A DNA stretch of 64,000 nucleotides from Methylococcus mesophilus (GTDB taxonomy: Bacteria; Pseudomonadota; Gammaproteobacteria; Methylococcales; Methylococcaceae): positions 3,603,501-3,667,500 of the forward strand of contig NZ_CP110921.1 of the NCBI RefSeq assembly GCF_026247885.1, written 5' to 3'. Below, in pieces: positions 27,334 to 36,213 of this stretch; position 1 is the stretch's first letter; each line of letters opens with the position of its first letter. Both the position numbers and the translations under genes were made by a program. The notes beneath the pieces are model-generated. The model was not told where the DNA came from, did not search any database, and worked only from the letters and a program-made list of their open reading frames with translations.

Positions 27334-27825
27334 TCAGACGTGGAGTCCGCGTTCCCCGCGCAGGATGCCGGTGGTGCCGGACCGCACCACCTCGATGAGG
27401 TCTTCATCCCGCAGGGCTTGCAGGAAGGCATCCAGCTTGGATTTTTCACCGGTGACTTCGATGACGTAGCTGGTCGGCGTGACGTCGATGATATTGCCGC
27501 GGAAGATGTCCGCCAGTCGCTTGACCTCTTCGCGGCCGCCGTTGGTCGCGCGTACCTTCACCATCATCAGCTCGCGCTCGATATGGGCCGATTCCGACAG
27601 GTCGATCAGCTTGACCACGTCGATCAGCTTGTTCAGCTGCTTGGTGATCTGTTCGATGATCTCGTCGCTGCCGGAGGTCACGATGGTCATGCGCGACAGG
27701 GTCGGGTCCTGGGTCGGCGCGACGGTCAGCGACTCGATGTTGTAGCCGCGGGCGGAGAACAGGCCGGCAACCCGCGACAGCGCGCCCGATTCGTTTTCGA
27801 GCAGAACGGAAATGATGTGGCGCAT
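27334..27825 (-). CDS. ilvH: Acetolactate synthase small (regulatory) subunit
   Basis: A 163-residue regulatory subunit with two ACT-type domains. MRHIISVLLENESGALSRVAGLFSARGYNIESLTV is the canonical ACT start carrying the valine site; DVTPTSYVIEVTGEKSKLDAFL belongs to the second domain. It binds the large subunit and gives valine feedback. The ATG at 27825 lies two bases after the ilvB stop, indicating translational coupling. Length equals E. coli IlvH (163). Confidence 0.95.
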   Translation of the reverse strand: MRHIISVLLENESGALSRVAGLFSARGYNIESLTVAPTQDPTLSRMTIVTSGSDEIIEQITKQLNKLIDVVKLIDLSESAHIERELMMVKVRATNGGREEVKRLADIFRGNIIDVTPTSYVIEVTGEKSKLDAFLQALRDEDLIEVVRSGTTGILRGERGLHV

Positions 27826-27827
27826 GG

Positions 27828-29558
27828 TCAGGCAAGCTCCCTGTCGACCGCGGTGCCGGGGGCCAGGCGCATCTCGTGATGGGCCTTGCCGGATTCGATC
27901 ATGGGGTAGACGTTTTCGGTGGGATCGGTCAGAAAATCCATGAACACGGTGCGGTCCTTGAGTTTCAGGGCTTCTTCCAGGGCCGGGCGCACGTCGGCCG
28001 GCTTTTCGATGCGCATGCCGACATGGCCGTAGGCTTCGGCCAGCTTGACGAAGTCCGGCAGGGTCTCCAGGTAGGAATGCGAGTAGCGGCTTTCGTAGAT
28101 GAACTCCTGCCACTGCCGCACCATGCCCATGTAGCCGTTGTTCAGGTTGACGATCTTGATGGGCGTGCGGTATTGCAGGGCGGTGGCCAGTTCCTGGATG
28201 CACATCTGGATGCTGGCTTCGCCGGTGACGCAGACGACTTCCTCGTTCGGATGCGCGAGCTTGATGCCGATGGCGGCGGGCAGGCCGAAGCCCATAGTGC
28301 CGAGGCCGCCGGAATTGACCCAGCGGCGCGGCTTGTCGAACTTGTAGTACTGCGCCGCCCACATCTGGTGCTGGCCGACGTCGGAGGCCACGAAGGCCTC
28401 GCCCCGGGTCAGATCCCAAAGCTGTTCGATGACGAACTGCGGCTTGATCCGATCGCTGGCGCGGTCGTAGCGCAGGCAGTCGAGGCTGCGCCATTGTTCG
28501 ATCCTCGCCCACCAGGCTTTCAGCGCCTCGGCGTCCGGCGCGCGGCCGGAGGCCTTGACGATCTCGATCATGTCGGCCAGCACCGGCGCGACTTCGCCGA
28601 CGATGGGCACGTCCACCTTGACGGTCTTGGAGATTGAGGCCGGATCGACGTCGATGTGGATGATCTCGGCGTCGGGGCAGAATTCGGCGATCTTGCCGGT
28701 GACGCGGTCGTCGAAGCGGGCGCCCACCGCCAGCAGCACGTCGCAGTCGTGCATCGCCATGTTGGCTTCGTAGGTGCCGTGCATGCCCAGCATGCCGACG
28801 AACTGGCGGTCGGTGGCGGGATAGCCGCCCAGGCCCATCAGGGTGTTGGTGATGGGGAAGTTCAGCATCCGCGTCAGTGCGGTCAACTCGTCCGCGGCGT
28901 TGCCGAGGATGACGCCGCCGCCGCTGTAGATCATCGGGCGCCGGGCCGACAGCAGCAGTTCCACCGCCTTCCTGATCTGGACCGGGTGGCCCTTGACCGA
29001 AGGATTGTAGGAGCGCAGTGCGACGCTGCGCGGATACTCGTAGGGAATCTTGATGTTCGGGTCGGTGACATCCTTGGGGATGTCGATCACGACGGGGCCC
29101 GGGCGGCCCGTGGTCGCGATGTAAAAGGCCTTCTTGAACGTCTCGGCCAGCTTGTGGATGTCCTTGACCAGGAAATTGTGCTTCACGCAGGGGCGCGTGA
29201 TACCGACGATGTCCGCCTCCTGGAAGGCGTCGCTGCCGATGACGGGCAGGGGCACCTGGCCGGTGATGACGACCAGCGGGATCGAATCCATGTAGGCGGT
29301 AGCGATGCCGGTGACGGCGTTGGTCGCGCCGGGGCCAGAGGTCACCAGGACCACGCCGGGTTTTCCGGTGGAGCGGGCATAGCCGTCTGCGGCGTGGGTC
29401 GCGCCCTGTTCGTGGCGTACCAGGATGTGCTTTACATCGTCCTGCTTGAACAGCGCGTCGTAAATATGCAGCACTGCACCGCCCGGATAGCCGAAGATGT
29501 ATTCCACACCTTCGTCTTTCAGGCACTGGACAACGATTTCCGCACCGCTGAGTTCCAC
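27828..29558 (-). CDS. ilvB: Acetolactate synthase large (catalytic) subunit
   Basis: A 576-residue ThDP enzyme making acetolactate and acetohydroxybutyrate. The catalytic glutamate is in [19 protein letters not shown] contacts in the central domain, and the ThDP motif runs from [12 protein letters not shown] to [13 protein letters not shown]; the usual GDG/GEG is GEA here, a mild departure. The start is taken as GTG at 29558 because it gives the family N-terminus [21 protein letters not shown] and has an AGGGGAG ribosome site; the frame is open 25 codons further upstream without a better site. A 7-bp hairpin (29584-29601) lies just before that ribosome site. Confidence 0.94.
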   Translation of the reverse strand: MELSGAEIVVQCLKDEGVEYIFGYPGGAVLHIYDALFKQDDVKHILVRHEQGATHAADGYARSTGKPGVVLVTSGPGATNAVTGIATAYMDSIPLVVITGQVPLPVIGSDAFQEADIVGITRPCVKHNFLVKDIHKLAETFKKAFYIATTGRPGPVVIDIPKDVTDPNIKIPYEYPRSVALRSYNPSVKGHPVQIRKAVELLLSARRPMIYSGGGVILGNAADELTALTRMLNFPITNTLMGLGGYPATDRQFVGMLGMHGTYEANMAMHDCDVLLAVGARFDDRVTGKIAEFCPDAEIIHIDVDPASISKTVKVDVPIVGEVAPVLADMIEIVKASGRAPDAEALKAWWARIEQWRSLDCLRYDRASDRIKPQFVIEQLWDLTRGEAFVASDVGQHQMWAAQYYKFDKPRRWVNSGGLGTMGFGLPAAIGIKLAHPNEEVVCVTGEASIQMCIQELATALQYRTPIKIVNLNNGYMGMVRQWQEFIYESRYSHSYLETLPDFVKLAEAYGHVGMRIEKPADVRPALEEALKLKDRTVFMDFLTDPTENVYPMIESGKAHHEMRLAPGTAVDRELA

Positions 29559-29583
29559 GATCTTCGGCTCCCCTTTACTGATC

Positions 29584-29676
29584 AGGCGCTTATGAGCGCC
29601 TGTTGCAAACCGCTCCGGTGTGGGAGCGCGCAAGTGAAAAGTTGGGAACCGTACCCGGAACTTCGTGTTACGTCAA
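29584..29676 (-). promoter_or_regulatory. Candidate ilvB promoter and leader hairpin
   Basis: On the minus strand TTGACG (29676-29671), a 17-base spacer and TACGGT (29653-29648) form a moderate sigma-70 promoter about 90 bases before the ilvB GTG. The leader contains AGGCGCT-TATG-AGCGCCT (29584-29601), a perfect 7-bp stem ending about 25 bases before the start codon. No valine/leucine-rich leader peptide was recognised here. Confidence 0.4.
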
Positions 29677-29738
29677 GACAAGTTTCGAAACCTCACGCCG
29701 TTTTAGCTGCAACGCCGCTGCGGTCAGGGGCATTGGTA

Positions 29739-29960
29739 TCAGTGGCGCAGAGCCGCAGGCCTCGCCGTCACTTTGGTCTGACGCTGGAAGCGGGCCAAGG
29801 CCGCATTCAAAGTGCTGCACAGCCGCAGGAAGGCTTCGGGATGGATATGCAGGCTCGCATAGCCCACTTTCAGATGGAAACATGCGCAGTCCTGGCAGTA
29901 GTCGACGCGGCAGAGGCCGTCGCCGGCCAGGTTCTGGACTCGGCAGGGGGTATTTTTCAT
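29739..29960 (-). CDS. Small Cys-rich protein of a Fur-box operon
   Basis: A 73-residue protein starting [22 protein letters not shown] with five cysteines near the N-terminus in the order C-x10-C-x4-C-x2-C-x-C, then a hydrophobic/histidine stretch ([17 protein letters not shown]) and a basic tail. The cysteine spacing suggests a metal or iron-sulfur site. I do not recognise the family. The ATG has GAGGA about ten bases upstream. It is 48 bases after the 78-residue gene at 30009, and the pair is preceded by a Fur box, so it is probably made under iron limitation. Confidence 0.65.
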   Translation of the reverse strand: MKNTPCRVQNLAGDGLCRVDYCQDCACFHLKVGYASLHIHPEAFLRLCSTLNAALARFQRQTKVTARPAALRH

Positions 29961-30008
29961 GGCGGTAGGTCCTCGTAAGGCTTGCAAAGGTCGGCGGGTG
30001 GTGTCCGT

Positions 30009-30245
30009 CTATCCCAACGATTCGACGAGGCGCCAGTAGGTTCGCATGTACAGATAGGTACAGCGCTCTTGGGGCGGTTCGTCGAATTGCGGGTGGGAAA
30101 GAAGCCGGTCGAGGCAGTTTGCGATGTTGCCCGCGATCGAGGAGGAGGGACTCCTCGCATATTGCATCAGCAAGGAACGCAAGATACCCACCAGGATGTC
30201 CGTGGAGATTTGGGGTTCAGCAAGAGTTGAAGGAAGGGGATTCAT
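30009..30245 (-). CDS. Small helical protein, first gene of a Fur-box operon
   Basis: A 78-residue soluble protein starting MNPLPSTLAEPQISTDILVG, with the helical core ILRSLLMQYARSPSSSIAGNIANCLDRLLSHPQFDEPPQERCTYLYM and no signal peptide. Family not recognised. The start is firm: GAGGAGCC lies about five bases before the ATG. A promoter overlapping a Fur box sits 68 bases upstream (30313-30344). The Cys-rich 73-residue gene follows. Iron-linked function is inferred only from the operator. Confidence 0.7.
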   Translation of the reverse strand: MNPLPSTLAEPQISTDILVGILRSLLMQYARSPSSSIAGNIANCLDRLLSHPQFDEPPQERCTYLYMRTYWRLVESLG

Positions 30246-30312
30246 GTTGGCTCCTCAAGGTTGGCTGGAACGCATGTTTTAGGGGCGCTGCGACTGATTC
30301 GGCGCCCTTGGA

Positions 30313-30344
30313 GATAATGATAACGATTCTCATTTGAGTGTCAA
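30313..30344 (-). promoter_or_regulatory. Sigma-70 promoter overlapping a Fur box
   Basis: GATAATGATAACGATTCTC (30313-30331) matches the 19-bp Fur consensus GATAATGATAATCATTATC at 16 positions. On the minus strand it overlaps a near-consensus promoter: TTGACA (30344-30339), 16-base spacer, TATCAT (30322-30317). Fur with iron would block RNA polymerase here and shut off the two small genes downstream. Confidence 0.8.
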
Positions 30345-30453
30345 CCGTGATCCGGTCTTGGTTCCCGAAGCGCCCCTTCTGGCTGGTGATCGCTCCGGGC
30401 CGCAGCTTCTCACGGGAACGGCGGGAGGCTGCCCGATGTTTGCTCTGGCCATA

Positions 30454-30485
30454 CATTTCGAATATTATCGAAATGTCGAAATATT
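30454..30485. promoter_or_regulatory. Candidate operator of the arsI-like gene
   Basis: Perfect 8-bp inverted repeat CATTTCGA-N6-TCGAAATG (30454-30475), followed at once by another TCGAAATATT (30476-30485). It lies 115-146 bases before the ArsI-like gene in a 354-base gap that otherwise holds only the Fur-box promoter. ArsR/SmtB-type repressors bind AT-rich sites of this form; no arsR gene is in the window. Confidence 0.5.
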
Positions 30486-30599
30486 AAGGCGCATGGGGAA
30501 GCACAGGGTGCCGGTACGCGGAGCCGGGCTCGGCCGCTCGTCCATGAGCGGCGCTCTCCGGCAGTTCAATTAGCCTCTGATGAATGCCAGGTGGGTCGT

Positions 30600-31055
30600 A
30601 TGAAACGTTTGCATGTCCACATTTCGGTTGCCGATATCGAATCGAATATCGGTTTTTACAGCGCCGTTTTCGGCTCCGAGCCGGCGGTGCGGAAGCCCGA
30701 TTACGCCAAATGGATGTTGGAGGACCCGAGGGTCAACTTCGCCATCTCCAGCCGCAGCGGCAAGACCGGCCTGGACCATCTCGGCATTCAGGCCGAAGAC
30801 GACGCCGAGCTGGCCGAGTTGAAGCAGCGTCTCGACCGGGCCGACACGCCGATCGCCGAACAGAAGGGCACCGGCTGTTGCTACGCGGTATCGGACAAAT
30901 ACTGGGTGCTCGATCCGCAGGGCATTCCCTGGGAATCCTTCCATTCGCTGGGCGAGATTCCAGTATTCGGCGAGGCGCCGAAGGCCGAAGCGGGTTCGCA
31001 GTCGGCTTGCTGCGCTCCGGAGGTGAGTGCGACGCCGTCCAAGTGTTGCGGGTGA
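30600..31055 (+). CDS. arsI: ArsI/CadI-family glyoxalase-fold protein (C-As lyase-like)
   Basis: A 151-residue protein of the vicinal-oxygen-chelate fold. It begins MKRLHVHISVADIESNIGFY, contains WMLEDPRVNFAIS and GLDHLGIQ, and has the adjacent cysteine pair in KGTGCCYAVSDKYWVLDP that binds trivalent arsenicals in ArsI; further Cys pairs lie at the C-terminus (SACCAPEV, SKCCG). ArsI cleaves the C-As bond of methylarsenite using Fe(II) and O2; CadI relatives are cadmium-induced with unknown activity. The ATG has AGGTGGG upstream. No other ars gene is adjacent. It is convergent with the glxA-like gene. Confidence 0.8.
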   Translation: MKRLHVHISVADIESNIGFYSAVFGSEPAVRKPDYAKWMLEDPRVNFAISSRSGKTGLDHLGIQAEDDAELAELKQRLDRADTPIAEQKGTGCCYAVSDKYWVLDPQGIPWESFHSLGEIPVFGEAPKAEAGSQSACCAPEVSATPSKCCG

Positions 31056-31084
31056 CATCATCAGATAATGTCCTTCCCCGGTAT

Positions 31085-32083
31085 TTAGCAGAAACGGTCC
31101 CGAAAGTCTTGGGGCGACACGCCATACTGCCGCTGGAATGCCCTGCGGAAATGGTCAATGTTGGAGAAGCCGCATCTTTTGGCTATGGATTTAATAGGCA
31201 GATTTTTTTGATCCATAACGACAATAGCCGCTTCGAGTCGGGTTTTTTCCAGAAACTTTGCAGGGGTTAGTCCGGTTTCTTTCATAAAAAGCCGAGAAAA
31301 ATTGCGTGCGCTCATGGCGGCCTCCGTCGCCATATCGGCAACGGTAACCGGTTTGTCGAGATTGTCGAATAACCATTCCAACATCGGTTTTAGCCGGCTG
31401 TGAGTAACCGATTGCGCCCGCAACTTGGCGCTGAATTGGGTTTGTCCTCCCGGCCGTTTCAAGAAGACGACCAACAATCTTGCGATTTCCAAACTGACCT
31501 CGCGCCCCAAGTCTTCCTCGACCAGGGCCAATGCCAAATCCATTCCGGCGGTTACGCCGGCGGAAGAATAGATGAAGCCCTCTTTGATGAAAATCGCATC
31601 GACCTGCAAATTCACCTCCGGATAGCGTTTTGCGAACAAGTTGCAAGCGAGCCAATGCGTCGTTGCCCTTCTGCCGTCGAGCAACCCGGCCTCGGCCAAT
31701 AAAAATGCACCGGTACAAACGGAAGCAAGGCGCCGGACTCGGCTTGCCATGCTTTTTATCCATTGAATGGCAGGTAGGGAATGATTGATCTCTTGATAAT
31801 TCTGAGTACCTGCTATAAATAAGGTATCAGTATCCATGTGCCAATCTTGCCAGCCGGCATCCGCAAACAGCTTCATTCCCGAGGATGTACTGAACATGCC
31901 GGCTTGATTCGCCAGGATATAAATTTGATAGGGCTCGGGTAAACCAAAATTTCGGAACAAGGCATTCGCTGCGGCAAACACATCCAACGGCCCGACGACA
32001 TCAAGCATTTCGGCGCCTTGATATGCCAGCATGGCAATGGTTTTCGGGGTCTCCATGCTGGGAAATTTAGGGGCTGCCGCCAT
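31085..32083 (-). CDS. GlxA-type transcriptional regulator (DJ-1/PfpI domain plus AraC HTH)
   Basis: A 332-residue regulator. Residues about 12-190 are a DJ-1/PfpI amidotransferase-like domain (KTIAMLAYQGAEMLDVVGPLDVF; ASVCTGAFLLAEAGLLDGRRATTHW, with the nucleophile-elbow cysteine), and residues about 230-330 two AraC helix-turn-helix motifs (VTVADMATEAAMSARNFSRLF; KSIAKRCGFSNIDHFRRAF). Members respond to small amino compounds. Its DNA is visibly AT-richer than neighbours, as is the PfpI gene just upstream (11 bases), suggesting transfer as a pair. The start is uncertain: no strong ribosome site; the internal METPKT at residue 10 is an alternative. Confidence 0.82.
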   Translation of the reverse strand: MAAAPKFPSMETPKTIAMLAYQGAEMLDVVGPLDVFAAANALFRNFGLPEPYQIYILANQAGMFSTSSGMKLFADAGWQDWHMDTDTLFIAGTQNYQEINHSLPAIQWIKSMASRVRRLASVCTGAFLLAEAGLLDGRRATTHWLACNLFAKRYPEVNLQVDAIFIKEGFIYSSAGVTAGMDLALALVEEDLGREVSLEIARLLVVFLKRPGGQTQFSAKLRAQSVTHSRLKPMLEWLFDNLDKPVTVADMATEAAMSARNFSRLFMKETGLTPAKFLEKTRLEAAIVVMDQKNLPIKSIAKRCGFSNIDHFRRAFQRQYGVSPQDFRDRFC

Positions 32084-32094
32084 GTCGAAATCAC

Positions 32095-32694
32095 TTAGGG
32101 TACTTCGGCCGCGTACGGGGGTACTGGGTAATATTCCAACCCCTTTTGCACTTCCCTCGCCTGCTGCGGACTATATAGCCGGCCGATCAGCCACAGAGCC
32201 GCATCGATTCCGGCGCCAACACCTGCACTCGTCAATAGATTCCCGTCGCAGACGTGGCGGACGTTTTCTAAGGCCGTGATTTCCGGAATAGAATCTAAGG
32301 CTTCTATGGCACTCCAATGTGTCGTCATTTTTTTTCCTTTCAACAAGCCTGTGGCTGCCAGGATAAGCGTCCCGGTACAGACGCCAAACACCCACCGACA
32401 TTTCGGTGCCGTTTGTTTGAGCCAATTCGTCAGGCGAGGATCATTGATTTGCGGCGTCGGATCGGCATTGCCTGGTATCAGTAAAATATCCGGTACCGGA
32501 CTGGTTTCCATGGTATGGTCCGGGATAATCTTCAAACCACTCATGCAAGTAACGACGTTATCGTTTGTCGCAACCGTGTACATATCCACATCGCCGAACT
32601 TGAAATATTGGACTGCGTTGAATACTTCCATGGGGCCCGTAAAATCTAAAGCGGCCACATCGTCATAGATTAAAACGGCAATTTTCAAAGGCAT
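32095..32694 (-). CDS. DJ-1/PfpI family protein (isonitrile hydratase-like)
   Basis: A 199-residue single-domain DJ-1/PfpI protein. It starts KIAVLIYDDVAALDFTGPMEVF, has the acidic residue in DILLIPGN and the nucleophile elbow WVFGVCTGTLILAATGLL with Cys near residue 104, then MTTHWSAIEAL and DGNLLTSAGVGAGIDAALWL. The pattern is like InhA isonitrile hydratase, but substrate cannot be told. AAGGA precedes the ATG. It is coupled to the GlxA-type regulator downstream, and both are AT-richer than the region, so a horizontally acquired enzyme-regulator pair is likely. Confidence 0.8.
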   Translation of the reverse strand: MPLKIAVLIYDDVAALDFTGPMEVFNAVQYFKFGDVDMYTVATNDNVVTCMSGLKIIPDHTMETSPVPDILLIPGNADPTPQINDPRLTNWLKQTAPKCRWVFGVCTGTLILAATGLLKGKKMTTHWSAIEALDSIPEITALENVRHVCDGNLLTSAGVGAGIDAALWLIGRLYSPQQAREVQKGLEYYPVPPYAAEVP

Positions 32695-32847
32695 ATTGAT
32701 TCCTTGGTTTTGGGTCGGCTGTATGAAAAATCACGCTGTATTCGAGCAAATCGACTGATTAAGAGGTGGCGTAATTTGCTGGAGACATTGTTGCAGTTAC
32801 CCAATTTGGCTGTATGCCAACGATACGTCAATTAAGGACAAATTTAG

Positions 32848-33087
32848 ACCAAGAGCGGCCTGCTGTCGCCAAATGAGGCGGGGTGCTCCACCCCGATCAT
32901 GGTCGAGCAGGTGGCTGAGGACATCCGCGAAACCGTGGGCCTGGCACGCTTTCCCGGCTGGCGGGACACCCTGGCCGGTGAGCGCGAGGTCAAGGAGGCG
33001 CTGCGGAAATCGCTGTTCAAATACAGGTTGCATGCCGACGATGAACTGTTCGAAAAGGCTTACAGCGACATCCGCCAGTATTACTGA
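32848..33087 (+). pseudogene. hsdR: Remnant of a type I restriction enzyme HsdR subunit (C-terminal end)
   Basis: The frame from 32848 to the TGA at 33085-33087 encodes a tail typical of HsdR: VEQVAEDIRETVGLARFPGW, GEREVKEALRKSLFKYRLHA and ELFEKAYSDIRQYY. Only about 75 of the 1,000 or so residues remain; upstream is a stop codon and unrelated sequence, and no hsdM or hsdS is near. The last bases overlap the 3' end of cusA on the other strand. An in-frame ATG at 32899 exists but is only an internal Met. It marks a lost restriction system at the border of the AT-rich island. Confidence 0.75.
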
Positions 33088-36000
33088 CCACATTTCCAAT
33101 CTTCGGCGTCCAGCGAACGCAGCTTGCACCAGGCATAGATCGCCGGGATGACCGCCAGGGTCAGGACGGTGGATGAGACCATGCCGCCGACCATGGGCGC
33201 GGCGATGCGGCGCATGACCTCGGAGCCGGTGCCGGTGCTCCAGAGGATGGGCAGGAGGCCGGCCATGATCGCCGTCACGGTCATCATCTTCGGCCGCACC
33301 CGCTCCACCGCGCCGGTCATGACCGCCCGGTACAGATCGTCCACGCCGGGCATCCGGCCTTGCTGGCGGGCCTCTTCGCGCAGTTCGTTCCAGGCGTGGT
33401 CGAGATAGATCAGCATGACCACGCCGGTTTCGGCGGCGACTCCGGCCAGGGCGATGAAGCCGATGCCCACGGCGATGCTCAGGTTGTAGTCCAGCAGCCA
33501 CAGCAGCCACACGCCGCCGACCAGGGCGAACGGCACGGAGGCCATCACGATCAGGGTTTCGGTCAGCCGCCCGAAGTTCAGGTACAGCAGGACGAAGATC
33601 ACGGCGAGGGTGAGCGGCACCACCAGCAGCAGGCGCTGTTCGGCCCGCTGCAGGTATTCGAACTGCCCGCTCCAGGTGAGGAAATAGCCGGGCGGGAGTT
33701 TCACCGCCGACTGCACCGCCCGCCGCGCGTCCTCGACATAGCCGCCGATGTCGCGTCCGCGCAGGTCCACGAACACGTAGGCCGAGAGCAGGGCGTTCTC
33801 GGTGCGGATGCCGGGGGCGCCCAGCGTGAGCGAGATGTGGGCGAGCTGGCCGAGCGGGACGTTGGCACCGGCCTCGGTGGGAATCAGGATGTGGCTGCCC
33901 AGCCCTGCGGGATCGTCCCGCAGTTCGCGCGGATAGCGCACGATCACCCCGAAGCGCTCGCGTCCTTCCACCGTGGTGGTGATGGTTTCGCCGCCCAGCG
34001 CGGTGGCGATCACCTCCTGCAGGTCGCCGACGGTCAGGCCGTAGCGCGCCAACTGGGTGTAATCCGGTTCGATGTTGAGGTAATGGCCGCCGGTGACGCG
34101 CTCGGCGTACACGCTGGTCGTGCCCGGCACGGACTTGATGGCCTGTTCGATCTGGCGGGCGAGGTGGTCCAGGGTTTCCAGATCCCGGCCGAACACTTTC
34201 ACGCCGATGGGGGTGCGGATGCCGGTGGAGAGCATGTCGATCCGGTTCTTGATCGGCATGGTCCAGGCGTTGGTGACGCCGGGGATCTGCAGCGCCTGGT
34301 CCATCTCGGCGACCAGCTTGTCGATGGTCATGCCCGGCCGCCACTGATCCTGAGGCTTCAGGTTGACCAGGGTCTCCGCCATTTCCAGCGGCGCCGGATC
34401 GGTGGCGGTCTGGGCGCGGCCGGCCTTGCCGAACACCGAGGCGACCTCCGGAAAACTCTTCAGGATGCGGTCCTGGGTCTGCAGCAACTCCGACGCCTTG
34501 GTGATGGAGATGCCGGGGAGGGTGGTCGGCATGAACAGCAGGGTGCCTTCGTTCAGCGTGGGCATGAATTCGCTGCCAAGGCGCGAGGCGGGGTAGAGCG
34601 TCACCGCCAGGATGGCGAAGGCGCCCGCAAGGGTCAGCGCCTTGTGGCGCAGCACGCCCCGGATCACGGGCCGGTACAGGCCGATGAGCAGCCGGTTCAC
34701 CGGGTTGCTCCCCTCCGGCAGGATGTGGCCGCGCACGAACAGCAGCATCATGACCGGCACCACCGTGACCGATAGCAGAGCGGCGCCGGCCATGGCGAAG
34801 GTCTTGGTGTAGGCCAGCGGATGGAACAGCCGGCCTTCCTGGGCTTCCAGCGCGAACACCGGCAGGAACGAGACAGTGATGATCAGCAGGCTGAAGAACA
34901 GGGCCGGTCCCACTTCCCGGCAAGCGGCGCGGATCAGCTCGATCCGGGGCTGGTCGGGATTGCGTTCCAGATGCTTGTGGGCGTTCTCGATCATGACGAT
35001 GGCGGCGTCGACCATGGCTCCGATTGCGATGGCGATGCCGCCCAGGCTCATCAGGTTGGAATTCAGATCCATGGCCCGCATCACGATGAAGGCGACCAGG
35101 ACGCCGACCGGCAGCATCAGGATGGCGACCAGGGCGCTGCGCAGATGGAACAGGAACAGCGCGCACACCGCGGCGACCACCGCGCTTTCCTCCAGCAGGG
35201 TTTCGCGCAGGGTGGCGATGGCGCGCAGGATCAGTTCGGAGCGGTCGTAGACCGGGACGATGTCGACGCCTTCGGGCAGGCCGGGGGCGATCTCGAGCAG
35301 CCTGGCCTTGACGCTGCCGATCACGTCCAGCGCGTTCTGGCCGTAGCGGGCCAGAGCGATGCCGGACACCACTTCGCCTTCGCCGTTCAGTTCGGCAATG
35401 CCGCGGCGTTCGTCGGGCACCAGTTCCACCCGGGCGACGTCGCGGATCAGCACCGGGATGCCGCCCGCCGCCTTCACCACCAGTTGCTCCAGGTCGGCGA
35501 TGCCATGCAGATAGCCGCGCCCGCGCACCATGTACTCCGTTTCCGCCAGCTCGACCACGCGCCCGCCGACGTCGGTGTTGCTGGCGCGGATCACCTCGAT
35601 GATCTTCCTCAAGGGCACGCCGTAGGCCTGCAGTTTGTGCGGATCGACGGTGACCTGGTATTGCTGCACGAAGCCGCCGATGCTGGCGACCTCGGCCACG
35701 CCCTGCGCCTTGCTGAGCTGATAGCGCAGGAACCAGTCCTGCAGGGTGCGCAGTTCGGCCAGGGTGTGGCCGGCGCCGGTGAGCGCGTACTGGTAGACCC
35801 AGCCGACCCCGGTCGCGTCCGGGCCGATGCGCGGCGTAACATTCTTCGGCAGCTTGCCGGCGGCGGCATTGAGGTATTCCAGCACCCGCGAGCGTGCCCA
35901 GTAGATGTCGGTGCCGTCGTCGAAGATGACGTAGACGTAGGAGGCCCCGAAGAACGAAAAGCCCCGCACGACCTTGGAGCGGGGCACGTTCAGCATCGAG

Positions 36001-36212
36001 GTGGTCAAAGGATAGGTGACCTGGTCCTCCACGACCTGTGGCGCCTGGCCCGGGAACTCGGTGTAGACGATGACCTGGGCGTCGGACAGGTCGGGGAGGG
36101 CATCCAGCGGGGTGCGAACGACGGCATAGATGCCGGCGGCGACCACGGCGACCGTTGCCAGCAGCACCAGGAATACGTTGCGCAGGGACCAGTCGATGAC
36201 GTGCGCGAGCAT
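33081..36212 (-). CDS. cusA: Heavy-metal efflux RND transporter, CusA/CzcA family
   Basis: A 1,043-residue inner-membrane pump with twelve expected transmembrane spans and two large periplasmic loops. Landmarks: MLAHVIDWSLRNVFLVLLAT at the start, IAIGAMVDAAIVMIENAHKHLE in the proton-relay helix, and ERVRPKMMTVTAIMAGLLPILWSTGTGSEVM near the end, which resembles the Cu(I)/Ag(I) branch (CusA) more than the zinc/cobalt branch. The ATG at 36212 has GGAGG nine bases upstream and follows the cusB stop by one base. It completes a tripartite pump with cusB and the outer-membrane factor. Metal specificity is inferred. Confidence 0.9.
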   Translation of the reverse strand: MLAHVIDWSLRNVFLVLLATVAVVAAGIYAVVRTPLDALPDLSDAQVIVYTEFPGQAPQVVEDQVTYPLTTSMLNVPRSKVVRGFSFFGASYVYVIFDDGTDIYWARSRVLEYLNAAAGKLPKNVTPRIGPDATGVGWVYQYALTGAGHTLAELRTLQDWFLRYQLSKAQGVAEVASIGGFVQQYQVTVDPHKLQAYGVPLRKIIEVIRASNTDVGGRVVELAETEYMVRGRGYLHGIADLEQLVVKAAGGIPVLIRDVARVELVPDERRGIAELNGEGEVVSGIALARYGQNALDVIGSVKARLLEIAPGLPEGVDIVPVYDRSELILRAIATLRETLLEESAVVAAVCALFLFHLRSALVAILMLPVGVLVAFIVMRAMDLNSNLMSLGGIAIAIGAMVDAAIVMIENAHKHLERNPDQPRIELIRAACREVGPALFFSLLIITVSFLPVFALEAQEGRLFHPLAYTKTFAMAGAALLSVTVVPVMMLLFVRGHILPEGSNPVNRLLIGLYRPVIRGVLRHKALTLAGAFAILAVTLYPASRLGSEFMPTLNEGTLLFMPTTLPGISITKASELLQTQDRILKSFPEVASVFGKAGRAQTATDPAPLEMAETLVNLKPQDQWRPGMTIDKLVAEMDQALQIPGVTNAWTMPIKNRIDMLSTGIRTPIGVKVFGRDLETLDHLARQIEQAIKSVPGTTSVYAERVTGGHYLNIEPDYTQLARYGLTVGDLQEVIATALGGETITTTVEGRERFGVIVRYPRELRDDPAGLGSHILIPTEAGANVPLGQLAHISLTLGAPGIRTENALLSAYVFVDLRGRDIGGYVEDARRAVQSAVKLPPGYFLTWSGQFEYLQRAEQRLLLVVPLTLAVIFVLLYLNFGRLTETLIVMASVPFALVGGVWLLWLLDYNLSIAVGIGFIALAGVAAETGVVMLIYLDHAWNELREEARQQGRMPGVDDLYRAVMTGAVERVRPKMMTVTAIMAGLLPILWSTGTGSEVMRRIAAPMVGGMVSSTVLTLAVIPAIYAWCKLRSLDAEDWKCGQ

Positions 36213-36213
36213 T

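Noticed and set aside
30334-30573. Plus-strand frame of 79 codons in the arsI upstream gap
   Set aside because: No good ribosome site, crosses both the Fur promoter edge and the palindromic operator, and has no protein-like composition.
32797-35166. Open frame of 789 codons on the minus strand within cusA
   Set aside because: Out-of-frame reading of cusA, rich in Arg/Pro/Gly; the RND pump frame is unmistakable.
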